Of a stretch of 64,000 nucleotides of DNA, positions 9,803 through 23,000 are shown piece after piece. How positions within the stretch are numbered: the first letter of the stretch is position 1; each line of letters starts with the position of its first letter. The notes below the pieces were generated by a model. It was not told the origin of the DNA. It ran no database searches and saw only the letters and a program-made list of their open reading frames with translations. The DNA lies in the NCBI RefSeq assembly GCF_910592395.1, contig NC_088326.1, forward strand, positions 12,341,001-12,405,000. The letters are read 5' to 3'. The translations under genes and the position numbers were made by a program. The stretch comes from Lineus longissimus (taxonomy: Eukaryota > Nemertea > Pilidiophora > Heteronemertea > Lineidae).

Positions 9803-12596
9803 GTAAGTATGTATTCTTTTTTAAATGGGTTTCCATGGAAACCGAATTGCGACTCTCAATTGTAGCCACTGCCCAGCGTTTTGTGGCATCGCCTTCGAAA
9901 AGGATTTTAAGCCCCAATTAAAGATTCCAGCGGCGCGTGGATCGATTTTCGGAATTTTCAAATAAGGGTCTCGCTGTCTTGTATTCTACAACAGGCTAGG
10001 GTTGCAAGTGCCATGTTACTTGGGGGATGGCTTTGAAATGTTTGAGAAAAGATGATTTTGATGACTTTGACCTTTCTAAACTATATGTGGGAGACGCCAC
10101 ACAATTCTATAATCCTTCCATTGGTGCTGGCCCCGAGTCATTTTCAGTCTCGTGAAATTTTTTTTTCAGGTTTTATGTTATTAATTTTTTTGGAAGATTT
10201 TAAGATTGGATAGGATCAGCGTATTTGAAATGGTATATTATCATTACCAAACCTTGAATTCTTATGCTGCGCTCACGCTAGAGTCAATTTGAAACTTCAG
10301 TTAGTTTTCCTTGGATTGCTTGCCCTAAACCGATTGGTTGGTTTCAAAATGGCTGTACCATATTAGGCGTAATTGGCATTCAATTTGATTTGAAAAGTGC
10401 CAACTTGTTGCGTAATATGCAAATTACTTAAAATATGACTGAAAATATTTTTTGAGAAAATGATGCAAAAAAATTTCAATTTTGATTACTTTTTACCATA
10501 CAAATCTCACCAAGAAACAAGGGGTTAGAATAGTGCTAGAACAATTTAATCCCTTAAAATGATTAATGGCCGACTCATAATCCCCTTTGCAACAAATTTC
10601 GTCCCTTACATTGCCGGCCCCTTCCCATCATGCACTGATGCTGACAGTGATAGATCGACTTTAAACCACCCCTCGAAATAACCCGATCAATTTTTTGTCC
10701 TTAGTCAATTTAGACCCTCATATCATTAACCAACCAACCTCCTGAATAAATTAAACTCAGCCCCCATAATCGCCACAATCAAATCTGGGGCCGTTTTAAA
10801 CTATACCCTTCAGCTGTTACATAAAAACCCCTGCCTTCTAAATTTCACCTCCTGAAATGCCTAAAATATCTCAATATCAGCCCCGCACACACAAAGAGTT
10901 TTTTCAAAAACACTCATTCAAAGAGGGTCTAAAATTTCCCTTTATCCCAAAGCCATTTTGGGACAAAGACATTTTTTCAAGACCTTTTAATATCCCATTG
11001 TGATATTTTTCATAAAAATCCCCGTGATTCTCGAGGCAACCGGAAACAAAGGATTTTTTCCGACCCTTTTGTAAACCCTTCTAAAAACCCTCTTTGTGCT
11101 CTTCGATAATTTTATACCCTCCCAACAATTGCGCAGCTGGGCTATAATGAGATTTTTTCCATCGATAAGTTTGAACCCCTCCCGATGTAATGAAAATATG
11201 ACCCCAGAAAACGTGACCCCTTGTCTTGGAGGAAAATCCTGAGTCAGATTTTTTCTCCCTCTCCTCCCTTGTCTTCTGTTTGAACCCTTCTGAGTTGAAT
11301 CTCACGTATGGCGTGCGCCGTCCCCGTGTGAGTGACTTCGACTATAGGATGTACACACACGCAGCCCTAATAATGGCGTCGCCAACAGAAAAAAGGGAGC
11401 GGAGCTTCTGGATTTAAATAAACGTCAAATCGATTCTGTAACATTTTTGGACCCTTATGATGCAAACAAAAAGGTGAGGTGCAACCTTTCAGTCATTTTT
11501 CATTGCGTTTTGCAATTTATTCGTGTTTCCAGACGCTTTTATTGTTTTGTTTGCGATGTGAACTATATATAGCAACGAGGAAGTGGATCGATTCTCGCAG
11601 ACTGAGAGGCTGCATACATTGTTAAGCAAGTTGGGGATTCGGCAAAAAAGGATGCTTCGTCAATGCCAGTGTAGACAGTCTCCGTCACATGACATATTTT
11701 TGTAGATTCAGAATCTTTTTGGCATCGTTCACGTTTGAAGATCGATCAGAATTTGTTGCATCTTGGGTCTAAAATGATTGTATTTCACTCTTTAAAAAAT
11801 GGTTCTTTTTTGCTGTAGCCGCAAATATCACCCCAGCAAGCCATTAAAAATTGTCACCAAACATCCCCTGATATTACAATTGCCACATTTTGGACCCTTG
11901 AGACAATTACATCCATTAAGGCATTCGTTTAGTTAGAACAAGAATTTCTTCGACATCATTTAAATTTTTTTGTACAGAATCAATTGCGTTCTTTTGGCAA
12001 AAACAGAAACCAACATAATGGAGTATATAAGATAGGGAGGTGCACGATATTCAAGAATTCAGTCCTAATTTTTGCCCCCTCGCCCTTTTTCACAAGCATC
12101 CTCCAACGATTTTAATGAGATTTTTAACGATCAGCATTTTTGCGCATTTTAATTACATCGGGAGTCGACTGATGCGCGTCATGTGACGAACATGTTTTAA
12201 AAATGTCGGCATATTAAAGTAGCCCTTTTTCTTGAGGGTGGAGGGTTTGTTGAGGGACAAAGAAAGGACAAGGTTTCTTAAAGGAACTGTCATATATTGG
12301 GGCATTTCTTGTAGTATTGGTGGAAATTATTGACCCCCGGCACTTATTTGTGTATCACGCTCTGGTGGTTTTATGTAATTGAAGAATATTTAAGACTGAA
12401 TTAAAATTTGTTGTTTTTCATCCTGAATTTCACCATCTTCTTTAGATTCTGCTGAAATATTATAGTTTGAACCTAGCCGATTGGGAAGTGTCTACAACAT
12501 TGAGTATCTAGGAGTCATACTCTCAAGATACAGATGCAGGTATTCCCAGCATTGAATATCAACTACATGTATGTATGTATAGCCCAGATTACCAAG
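9803..12596. other. Intronic sequence
   Basis: Follows the large exon. It contains a perfect 14-bp palindrome GTTTCCATGGAAAC at 9829-9842, a variant of the RFX X-box. From about 10480 to 11300 it is a pyrimidine-rich, unusually CCC/TTT-patterned stretch. At 11290-11420 a more GC-rich patch occurs. I see no supported exon. Confidence 0.4.
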
Positions 12597-12597
12597 C

Positions 12598-15500
12598 GGG
12601 GGGGGGGAGTCATTTTACCAAGATACAACCGATGTGTATAGTCAATTCGGAAGATATTCATCAGCATAAGCAATAATCCTGGTCATTTTTCATGAATACT
12701 GCACTGAAATAAAATGTCAAATGTGAGGGTCAGTCTGATGTGTACATCCACGTGGATACGGCCAATCTCTATTCAAGATATCATTCATTAAAAACATAAT
12801 AACTCCGCTACAAGAATTCAAGTGGTCAGTCTCTGGCCAACAGCAGATGTGCAGTTTTTTTACCCAGACACTCTCGAGGAAGATTTGAGGACCCTTTATC
12901 AAACTTGTGACATACTTTTAATTGTAATCGTAACTTAAATTGTGTTGTTTTTTTTCGTTTTTGTAAAGTCGTCCAGACCAGTTTGACATTTTTCCAGAAA
13001 ATTTATTTTGGTCAAAAAAATTAACACCTGGTCTTTTTTGTAAAGTTGTCCAATTTTGAGGTAGGAAGTATTTGACAGTTAAAAAAAGAAAAATTTGTCA
13101 ACATTTAACACCTGGTCTTTTCTGTTTTAGACATGTAAGTAAGATAAAAAATGGCTTTGAAAGTAACGGGTTATACATTTGTACTTAGTACATACGAATT
13201 GAATTTGAAAATTTCAATTTGTGAACTGAGTATCAATTTCAACATTGCCGTTGTGTAGACTGATATATACGATCGGCGTATCCTTTATACTAATGCTCCC
13301 TCGATAAAGCAAAGAAGGGGTTAAGAAATAAATCTGATTAAAATTTCTCAGAGTCGTATAGTCGCCTTGAAAATGTCAAACACAGCCATCTTATTAAGTA
13401 TGTCGCTACTTGAGCATGGTGCGCAGAACGAAAAGAAAAGGTTGCGAGAAAATTAGGGAGGCTCGTATCTATAGGGGCAAATGGAGGTAAGGATGGCTCG
13501 TGTAGCGTTACAAGTCTGGTGGGGTCTCGTGGCGAGAATTCAACACCCTATTGTCGACGCTGATGCGTAACCCAGCCACCATTGTCATTTTTCTGATGCG
13601 TTTCACTCGAGTACCACCCCCCTTGGTGTGATTGCTGACACCTTGTCAGACCCTCACCCAATTGACTCTGGTTATAATACGCGTTTGATTATTTTAATGA
13701 TAGGCGTTTGGTGTTTAAAAAACATTTTCCAGTTTCGAATTCGACATTAGGTTGTGTTTTGTGAGGACATTTTGAGTAATTGGAATTAAAGGAGTAACCA
13801 TTGCATTTGTGTTGAACGTCAAATCGTAATAATGCATCGATGTTTACAAAATTTATTTTGGGCTTAAAAATCTGGTGTTAAAACCTAACTTCCAGTTCTG
13901 CTTGGCAAATTCTGATGTCTGTTTTGTGTTTCACAGTGAGATTTTCATGTAAAGAGCATTTAAGGTGTGATGAATTTCGGGTACACCTCAAAAAGTTAAT
14001 AATCTTAGAGAGATTTGTAATTTTTGCATCCAATGATAACACTAGGATACTTGGCTATGAGCTGATTTAGTTTTTTGGGGATAAAACATTACATAGGCCT
14101 GGCCTGCTAAATTTCACATCACCGCATTCCAAAATATCTTAACTTTAGTCTCCCTGACTTTACCCGTGAACATTTTCTGGAAGAAATGCATTCTATTTGC
14201 AAAACTAATCATTTGGAATTCATAAGTGGATATTTTGCATCAGTGGTCTGGAAAATGGTGATTGCCTGTGATCTAAGCCAGGATGATGTTGGTGATTCAG
14301 GGCGGTCTCTTAGTATTTGAATGTTGGCCGAGCTAGCTCTTGACTGCTGCCAAAATAGAGGCTGGTGCATGGTTCCGAGAAAGAGAGAGAAGGAAAATGG
14401 CCATTACATTTAATAATATAAACACTCTCTATAATAGATTCATAGATGGCCGATGGATGATTAATCCTCTTCATATGTATACGGATGGAGATTGAAAAAT
14501 TCAAATTCAAATTTTAATCCAAACTTGCACGTAATGGGATTTGAAGACACGGTTTCCCCAACCACTCAACTTCAATCATGTCATATTTTCATCCTTAAAA
14601 TACCATACGAATACTGAGTGACATTTTATTGAAAAATCTTGTACGTCACTTTCAATTTTGCCGAATATTATACGGAGTGGCAGGGCGCCAGCTGAGAGCA
14701 GACACACAGACATTTTTGCCGCCGTGAATTATATATGGCGGCTGGTTGAATATTTTAGATCAGATGGTGTTTTGTTCGGAATAAAATGACCATAAACCGT
14801 CTGCGGTTGATCCAGTTCGGTCCTAAACGAGAAATTGATAAAGTTTGTCCAACCGAAGAGATCTTGAACATATTGGTCATACAATATGAAATAAAATTCG
14901 AAATATTTTAAATGAGGGAGAAAGATTTTAAAATTTTTGTCCCAAAAAATTGTTTTACTTCAATTTTGAAAGAGATCCAGGCCAATTCTGAAAACAATTC
15001 GACAAATTTGATTCTATCACATCACAAATTGTTAAGCAAAAGTCATCAGAGTGAAATTGGTATATTGATGTGAAATTCAGAATACTAAAGATTAGATTGG
15101 AATTGTACATTAAAAAACCTCTGTAACCTTCTTATGTGGCATGATTCTCAAACGGAAGTATGATCAGTATCAAAAGAGAGGTGGCAGCATACTTTAGACA
15201 AAGACTGTACTGTCCTTATTGTAACCCTTGATATAAAATTCAGATTTAAATTAGAATAATATTTCAAAAACCTCCCAAAACTTATTTTTCCTTTGGATTT
15301 GAGCCTCAAACTGAACCTTGTGCAATATATTTATCAAAACAGACACGGCAGCATACTTCAGACTAAGACTGTACTATCTGCTACTGAAACCCTATGTTTC
15401 TCGCTATAAGGGGACAAGCACGTAAGGGTCTCAATACACGCCAGCGAACACCATGTAATAATGAGGCTGGAGCCCTGCGGGTACGGCGGCCATCTTGGAA

Positions 15501-16500
15501 AAGGGTCGGGAGCAACCGGAGATAATAAACCCTGACACGTTCCTTTGTGTGAGTCATTGTTCGACTGGAGGAGGTCATAAGGGTACGGGGAGGATACAGG
15601 AGAAAAAGGACGGATTAGAAAAATATGACATGAGGTGAACCCTATCTGTGTGGGGAGTTGACTCATGGTTAAGTGAGGGGGAGGGCTGCGTGAAAAAATA
15701 CCTTGGGACTGAGTGAGATGCCTCCCCCCCTCAGCACTTTTAAAGGGGCCAGGGCCCTAATGCATTTTGCAAAAGGATTTTCTTATCGCAGGGATTGCCA
15801 GTGAAATTTTGACCCCTGATGGTCATTTACTTGAAGCTAGACGCTAGATACTGCAAACTAGATTCTGAGTTTTTGACCATTTTGGCCCAAATGTTTCAAA
15901 AAGTGTCATTTGGCCAACCCCCCCCCCCCCCATGACTGAAAAGCTAGGTACGCTCCTGAAAAAGCACACAAATTATATTCATGCGTGAAAAACATTTATT
16001 TGAAAAAGAATTCCAACTTGATGAAATCTTGAACTTTCTAACATCAAGACTGATAAAAACGTAGAATGGGTCAAAGTTATTGTTTGAATCCCAGCAAACA
16101 CACCCACGCTAACAGTTTTTACAGATCTTTCTGGAACTGCTCACCTAAGGGTGTCTATTGAACATTATATACTAAGCATATACCCATGGAGCGGGCAAAG
16201 TTGAAATGTAATATACATTAGTTAAATGGGCACGATGATTGAGCTACATTAAATTTCTAACGTTACTGAAGTTTTATTAAAGGTTAAACACGAAATTAAC
16301 TGCATTTAGGGACTTATTGCTGCTATCTACATGCAACCCACTATATCCGGTATCAAGCCACCTACCTATGACACTTTCGAAATATTTCAAACAGGCGATT
16401 TCAGGGCCGATAATTATGGATAGCAGGTGTCAAACACATCGGGTGTCAAACACATCGGGTGTCAAACATAGCGTTTTAGCGTTGCTTTTTTTCAGACAGA
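12598..16500. other. Intronic sequence with oligo-G/C runs
   Basis: Holds a 10-base G run (12598-12607) and a 14-base C run (15918-15931). Around 13170-13270 there is a decayed internal piece of the TTAA-flanked MITE. Blocks at 13440-13700 and 15400-15660 are GC-richer and non-repetitive, the latter with a YY1-like GGCCATCTTGG near 15488; these could be regulatory. No exon is supported. Confidence 0.35.
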
Positions 16501-16504
16501 TGTT

Positions 16505-16796
16505 CAACTACTCTAGATACCAAGTTTCTGCAAATTTGCATGCATAATAACTTCATTACAGCGTTATGTATAACTGCGGGAGGCAGAACGTTTCGTGTAA
16601 CATGCACTGCTAGTTCTGTCTTTCTTTACTTTATCGTTCGTATTTCACCATTTTCTTGTCAACCTTCCTCTACCCCCAGCTGTGTTTATTCCGTCTGTCA
16701 TCTTGTAATTTCTTGTAATTTTTGTGTTGAAATTTCCTCTGTAATCACTACAAACTATTAGTTTATGTGAATAAAGCTATTATTATTATTATTATA
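16505..16796 (+). mobile_element. MITE fragment plus retroelement-like 3' tail
   Basis: The first 65 bases match the inverted internal part of the TTAA-flanked MITE (TTGCATGCATAATAAC). The end reads GTGAATAAAGCTATTATT and continues as a TAT/ATT microsatellite to 16796, which resembles the poly-adenylation-signal and short-repeat tail of a non-LTR retroelement. No reverse transcriptase is visible. Confidence 0.4.
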
Positions 16797-17211
16797 ATTT
16801 TCCTGGACCGGCCAGTTACTATGAACCGCGTACCCCTTGAATAAATGAATATCAGAATACACAAGGAAATCCTCAATAAAATCCCACAAATGAGTGGCTC
16901 ACACGTATCCCACGAAAACTTCTTTCCCTGAAGTCATTAAAAGTATTGGTGACCACTCCTGTTCATGATTCAAGATGGTTAAAACAACAAGTGCTCTTCT
17001 CTGTAGTGCTGACTCAACAAAAATTGCCCGGGTCGCTCGGTACATTTGTTTTTACATTTCTCATTTCCGCGTTGGTGATACTGCGTTGTTATCTTTGTCC
17101 TGATTGGTCATAAATACATGTAGTAATGGTGGAGAAAAAATGATACACAGAGACTTTTTGTTGTTAAAGTGGTAGGCCGTTTGTCGTTACTGCTGGTCAA
17201 TGTAGATAGGA

Positions 17212-17396
17212 ATGCAGTTATACATAGTGTCGTAGCGATGTTATTTTGCACAAAAATTTGCTGAAACTGAGTATAAATAATATTTTGTGTATCTTGCTAC
17301 ACAATGGCAATGTTGAAATTCATATTCAGTATGTATTAACGCAAATTGGAAATTTTCAAATTCATTTACAAATTTCAACGGCGTAGGCCTTTAATT
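17212..17396 (-). mobile_element. TTAA-family MITE, partial copy
   Basis: Shares with the full copy at 33892-34130, in inverted orientation, the phrases GAAATGCAGTTATACA-like, AATTTGCTGAAACTGAGTAT, GCTACACAATGGCAATGTTG, and the end GGCGTAGGCCTTTAA. One terminus is missing. Confidence 0.65.
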
Positions 17397-18290
17397 GTTT
17401 GGTTCTCGAGTATTGAGTCAACCAGGGTACTGTAAAACAGACATATTCCCGGCCATTATATTTCGCAGTTTTGTATTAAAAATGGCGACTTTTGAGTACT
17501 TTTAAAGCAATAAAATGATAAAATTCAAATGTCAACTCAAACCTTTCTCGGTTTGACCGATCTGTGTTGGCAGCCTTTCCTTCTGGCGGAAATAGATATC
17601 ATCCTTTGATGATGTTATGAGAACACATTTAGTTTTCTAGAAGTTATGTGCAGGTGTATGTTAATTGTGCGTGTGGTATCACCCCTTTCTCAGCCAAGAA
17701 CAGCCACTTGTGTTTTTAGAAGGCTGATAGAAAATCATTTCCAGGTAGTCGTTCCTCGGAACACAAATTAGATATGTGTCATTGTTTTTTACGCATTTCC
17801 CGGAATTGAATGGAAAATTGTTTCCAATGGGAGCATGTTCATCCACTTATCTTGAACATGTTGAAGCATTATGAGGCCCGTCAGGTAGCCCTTTTATCCA
17901 AAGACATGCATGTTTATTTCCCTTAGGCTAGTAGCACTTAACCCAGATGACCATCTTTAAAACCAATGATTTCTGACTTTCTCCATCCGTCTGGCCCAGC
18001 CTTCAGATTTATCCAATTACTGGGATGTGGGCGAATGGATGAGAAAACTTTATCTCAGGTTTTTTCCCGATCAATTATTTCCTTTTGTAAACTTTACCCA
18101 GCTGCATTTCAGACAAATAGGATAGTGTGGTATTTGAAATATTGCGACATGTTGAATTTCTTTTTGCGCGTTCAAATATTTGCAATATACCACATTGGTT
18201 TGCCCATCAGAAGCAGGTGCTGTCTCCCACTGCAAAAAAATGTGAGTCAGTTTTTGGACATTGCATTGTTATTAATTTCATTTCATATTA
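17397..18290. other. Intronic, nothing recognised
   Basis: Non-repetitive sequence. An open frame at 17966-18337 has no protein-like features and runs into the next repeat, so I do not call it. Confidence 0.35.
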
Positions 18291-18291
18291 A

Positions 18292-18392
18292 CTGGTGGTC
18301 CAGGAAAATAGAAATGCACTTATGCACAATGCCGTAGTGCAGTTAATAAACATACGAATTTGCGTAACCTTGGTATTTACACAATGGCAATG
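18292..18392 (-). mobile_element. TTAA-family MITE, partial copy
   Basis: Contains GGTGGTCCAGGAAAATAGAA, CACAATGCCGTAGTGCAGTT and ACACAATGGCAATG, the diagnostic phrases of the family, with an internal deletion. Confidence 0.6.
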
Positions 18393-18433
18393 CTCGTCGT
18401 TGTCATCGTCATCGTCATCGTCGTCGTCGTCGC
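18393..18433. repeat. ATC/TCG trinucleotide microsatellite
   Basis: Repeated TCATCG units turning into TCG repeats. It sits directly at the end of a MITE fragment. A-rich low-complexity DNA follows to about 18780. Confidence 0.8.
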
Positions 18434-20520
18434 TAGGTGTTTAACTGAAAATGTGAAGAGAAATTTTTTTTGGTCATTTAGCAAGCCTGCTGCACCCAAA
18501 ATCAGAGAAAACCGAAAAAAAAAAAAAAATTGTAATTAAGTAAGACAGCAGCAGATAACCAGGAAAAAAAATCCAAAAATCAGAGAAAACAGAAGAAAAC
18601 AGAAGAAAAAAAAGAAGATTTATCAAATTTTATTTTTATTTCTTCCTCCTCTGAGCTGCCTCTACAGAAGTTTCTGTGAGAGCAAAAAAAAAATTTCTTT
18701 TTATCTTTATTCCACCCTCCTCAGCTTGTCCTTGGATGAAAAAGCACGCTAGCCAAGGTATAAAAAAAGTCTCGCCCTTGCAAGATAAAAAATATCACTA
18801 ATATCACTAATATCACTAAGTCCGGATTTTATTGCTGGCTTATTGTCCCAGAGAGACGCATTGTTATGGGTTAATATCTTGCAGGTCATAAAATCATATT
18901 TTGGCATCCGACTCGATAATGAATTTCTTGAGTTTTATTATGATGGTGGAAAAATTTGATTAGTTTTTTGAGTCATGATGCTGTAAATTTGTTAATGATT
19001 TTGGCAGACATTCCGAATGAAATTCAATCAGACCTTCGGGTGAAATATGAAATTGATGTTCCCTTGTACCAGGTGCTTGTTTTGCAAGTTCTCCAGCGCA
19101 AAGGGAAAACAGTCAAAATCAATCTCTTCATGAACAAATTGGTCAATGTGAGGAAGCCTTGCATAACTAGGTCATTGCCATGCTCCTCCCCTTGTACGCT
19201 ACTGAAGTAGGATGTGACGCTGCGAGGACACCTGCTGCGGCTCAAGAAATCAGTGACCGTTAGGTGATCTTTTCGACACCCACACCGACCTTGCAGATGC
19301 CGCTGACAATAAACGTCTAAATATCAAACATAATAAAAACATAGAATTTCTGAAAGCCGCCCAATACAACATTAACAGAAAATGCGGGCAAATTTTCTTC
19401 CAAAACTTCGCCAAACAAAAAGATTCTGCGTTAGACTTTCTTAGTTCGTATTTTATGGCCTCATATAACTATTGTGGTATTATTACGACGCAATCCTCGT
19501 TTAGGGGAAGTGCGCCTCTCCTTTGGGCGAATCACTAAATCCCGCAACCCATAGCTTTGTTTTAGTAAATCTCGATCGGGTTTTTTATGGCGCTATTGAT
19601 GTATTGAAGTCGCCATTAAACGCCGACTTGTCCGGAATGAATCATTTTGTGTTAAAGTACGGGTAACTTTGTACAATGTAGTGTTATGGTGATGTACTCT
19701 TTGTTTCAGGTGCTCGGAGAACGTCGGAGGAAAAACTTGATCCTGGCTAAAAAATGTGATCGCTATTTTTGTACCTGTAGCTGTAAAGACCTGTGATTGG
19801 TTCTGAGTTATGCGTAAAGTGAGGTGGTATATCGCATGAGAGAAGGAAACCTTTTCAAACTCCTGGCTATAAAAACCTTATTCAAAAAAGCACCCCCCTT
19901 TTCAATTTCTCTGAAATTTTACACCAGAGTTTTGAACTCGGAATGACTCCTCGTCTACGCAGGTGGCCACAAAGGTATCTGATGGGGGGGGAGGGAGAAC
20001 TTTCTCAGAAGGCTTGAACTGCGCCTGACGTTTGAGCTGCAGTTAAAAGAACGTGCTAGAATCGACAGGGTGCGAGTGAGTTTCCTCGTCATTAATTAAA
20101 CCATGAGGAGTAATGTCGTGGAAACTTTTATGTATTTACAGCCGTCCGGACAGATCGTACAGAGTTGTAGATTAGGTAATAATGGTTAAAGTACGCCTGG
20201 CACTTAGCTGGCTCCAGAAATATCAACAATATTCAACGAACGGCTTGGTCCTTTATAACGGGCATGAAAAAGCTAATTTGAATTTTTATTCCCCTAATTT
20301 TACATTTCTGACAACTTATGCGAATATAAAATGCATCCCCATGTATGCCAATATGAAATTTTAATAATTCTAATTTTAATGGTGAATTTTCAAGGCAGCG
20401 TAATTTGTTTACAAAAATGTGATGTGTATATTTCATATTGCCAGGTGCCTACCATATGATATGTGAGGGGGGAAATGGGGAACCTATCCTGGTATAAAAC
20501 ATGCCCAACCAGAGTCACGA
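18434..20520. other. Intronic, low complexity then non-repetitive
   Basis: 18470-18780 is A-rich with AGAAAACAGAAG-like repeats. The rest has no supported exon or defined element. Confidence 0.35.
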
Positions 20521-20522
20521 CA

Positions 20523-21000
20523 GGCAATGGGGCAAATCCCAACACTATTTTGTGCCTCTCGTGAATTTCTAGAATTCCTGGCTCTATGCTCTTTTCGTCA
20601 GAGAGCATTACTTCTTCAGTGCAGCTGGAGAGACATAAAGCTTCAACCATCAGTTTCCACCCTGTTCGCTCGGCAGCTTTTCTGGAGATGTTTCCCCAGG
20701 TCAGACCAATCTGCTACGTCTCCTTCTCCACCATACAGCACCAGGTCTCTTTTCGATCCCCTCAATTTCTTTTCCCATCGACTGTCCATTTAAGTACTGT
20801 CCTTCAGGGAGTGTGTCAGGTGGCATTCGTCACACATTTCCCAGCCAACTGCAGCGACGTCTTTGAACCATTTTGGTGCTTTTTGCGCACCCATCCGCTT
20901 CATCTTCTCTACCATACAACACCAAGTCACTTTTGGACGACCTCGATTTCTTTTCCCAATCGGCTGCCTTCCGGAGTCCTAACCTTTGGAGTGTGCCTAG
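20523..21000 (-). mobile_element. LINE C-terminal fragment, two tandem degenerate copies
   Basis: Minus-strand translation of about 20965-20800 gives GKRNRGRPKVTWCCMVEKM followed by KRMG, and of about 20775-20560 gives TWCCMVEKE, then GLTWGNISRKAAERTGWKL, then MVEALC. This order (RGRPK..TW, VEK...G.TW, A.dR..W...V.ALC) is the C-terminal tail typical of reverse transcriptases of non-LTR retrotransposons. The second copy has in-frame stops. There is no upstream catalytic domain, so it is a dead, 5'-truncated and internally duplicated LINE remnant. Open frames on the + strand here (20586-21143) are antisense shadows. Confidence 0.75.
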
Positions 21001-21525
21001 TGGCATTGGGCAAGCATGTCTCAGCCAATACTGTATACTGTGTACGAAGATTGGTATATCGTCATGGATACCCAGAGATCAACAAGCAAAAGGCTAACAT
21101 CACGATGTTCCGTCACGAGTCAATCACTGTTTTAACTGTTTGACTTGCTGGTCAATTCAGATTGGGGTTCACATGATGCGACAGGCTACATCACTTGATT
21201 TGATATGGGTTTCGCGACATGGTTTTTCATAGGTTCCGCTATCTCGTGCCGCCTGTTTAGCTTTGTTGGCCAGGTGTAGCGGCCACTGTGATACCGCGAA
21301 GCTAGCTAGCGTATCTACTGTGACACTGTTCAGTTGGTGACACCATGGCGGAACCCCAAGTTGGGGTTCTGCTGCATTTAAGTGGGGACCACTAAAACTT
21401 ATCGGTCGCTAAACTAACCATGGTTTGAACAACCGGGCCTTTCCAGGCCAGGTGCTCCGAAGGGAACTTGTGCCTGAGCTGGATAGTCTTCTTCCCCTTC
21501 AGTGATTGCCATTGTCTGGGGCGGG
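21001..21525. other. Intronic, nothing recognised
   Basis: No coding signal. The segment may contain more of the LINE remnant beyond what I can align. Confidence 0.3.
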
Positions 21526-21526
21526 G

Positions 21527-21595
21527 AAATAGAAATGCAGTTATACACAATGCCGTAGTGCATCTTTTATGAAACTTGGTCAATGTAGTAGAGTA
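21527..21595 (-). mobile_element. TTAA-family MITE, short fragment
   Basis: Contains AAATAGAAATGCAGTTATAC, then ACAATGCCGTAGTGCA, internal sequence of the family; both ends are missing. Confidence 0.55.
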
Positions 21596-21607
21596 GAACA
21601 TATCCAT

Positions 21608-21772
21608 TTAAAGGACATCCTAGGGACTGACAAATGCTATCCTTAATAGAGAGGTGTCCTGATTAGAGAGGTCGAATTCAATGGAAACAACCAATTTGGG
21701 ACCAAAACTATCGTCCTTAATAGAGTGATTGTCGTTAATAGAGAGTTCTCTGCTAAGGGAGGTTCCACTGTA
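21608..21772 (+). mobile_element. pogo/Tigger-like MITE, copy B
   Basis: Runs from AAGGACATCCTAGGGACTGA to GGGAGGTTCCACTGTA. The left end (CAGTGGAACC) is missing and the right end is intact. Interior phrases TTAATAGAGAGGTGTCC and GATTAGAGAGGTCGAAT match the family. Confidence 0.75.
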
Positions 21773-22299
21773 TTTGTATGTCTGCCTACATACTATCCGT
21801 ATCAAATTTCGGATTTGAATTATAGACATACATTCATGATAAGGAAAACATCTATTTCGATTTTAATATTCTTTTAATAGCTACCACAGTTATGAGACAT
21901 TCAGAATCATTGGATAACTTTTTCCAATGTTGTACTTTAAGAGTGACAGGTTTACCTAAAATTTACTTGAAGTGCATGGTGCGTGCAAAAAAAAGCATGA
22001 AAAAGCTAGTTGTTGAGTGCTGTTGAATAAAATATATGCGAGTACTTAAAAGAGTATGCCGTTAGTTAGAGAGCAATACAATGTCCATACAGCACCTGGG
22101 TTGGTATCAAAGAAATTGATGCATTATCTAGTGAGTTTCTGAATGGAGCCTATTGCAGGCCCTATTGTCCACATGTTCATCAGGCCAAGTCTAGCTAACT
22201 AATCTGTGCTGGACATTTCAACAGGAAATGAGAAGGTTCATTTTCACCGCCGGAGAAAATGTAAAAAGCAGGTCAAATATTGATTGAGCGAAATCCCCT
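21773..22299. other. Intronic, nothing recognised
   Basis: AT-rich non-coding sequence without a defined element. Confidence 0.35.
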
Positions 22300-22580
22300 T
22301 TAAAGGAGTGCGCCATTCGTGTTATCTGGTGGTCCAGGAAAAAATAGTTGAATTTTTTTTTTAGTTAGAAATTCTGAAAATTCAATGCCAAGATATTTTT
22401 TGGGGGGGGGGGCTGATAGTGTTTCTTCATTCTGAGCCGAAAAAAAACAAGTGAAAAAAATAGTTGAATTTTTTCATCAGTTCAAAATTCTGAAAAATTT
22501 TCAAAACCAACATTTTGGGGGGCTGATGTTCTTCGTTTTGAGCAGAAAAAGAAAACGTGAAAAAAATATTTGGACTTTTT
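22300..22580 (-). repeat. TTAA-MITE end joined to A/T-rich repeat, inverted
   Basis: Starts with TTTAAAGGAGTGCGCCATTC and GGTGGTCCAGG, the terminus of the TTAA-family MITE, then passes into the inverted version of the A/T-rich repeat (TTCTTCATTCTGAGC, TTCTTCGTTTTGAGCAG). An 11-base G run lies at 22402-22412. The junction suggests nested insertion. Confidence 0.55.
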
Positions 22581-22999
22581 TTGGTGAAACAGGATAGTGC
22601 ACTAATAGAGCTTTTTGAAAGTGAATTCCACAACGAAAGCGACAAAAGACGATATGTGAGTACATTTCACTTCAATAATCACTGCTTAACTGCCGCACCA
22701 AATCCGAGCCGTAGCATATTATCGAATCCTGATTAGCTAGCAATGTACCCAGAGAACCCATTTTTTGCCTCAATTTTATCAGTTTTTCTCACAGCGTCTC
22801 ATTCCAATGATGTGTTTTATGGGAAATCAGCGTACGAAACGATTCCAGTGGTGCACCCTGGGTAATGAGTTTGCACCGAGTGACTCGATGTGACGAGGTC
22901 TGCGTATCTGCGTTTCCGTATAGTGTTGTATTGGGATGTCTTAGGGTCATAACTTTGAGGATGCAGAATTAGCAGTCGATATTCTATTCTTGTACGAGG
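22581..22999. other. Intronic, nothing recognised
   Basis: Non-repetitive and somewhat GC-richer near 22790-22920; contains CACCCTGGGTAATGAG, a phrase echoed near 43590. No exon is supported. Confidence 0.3.
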
Positions 23000-23000
23000 A

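Noticed and set aside
15358-15666. 102-codon minus-strand open frame
   Set aside because: GC-rich unique block open on one strand without protein-like pattern or splice context.
20586-21143. 185-codon + strand open frame
   Set aside because: It is antisense to a LINE reverse-transcriptase tail, which explains its openness.
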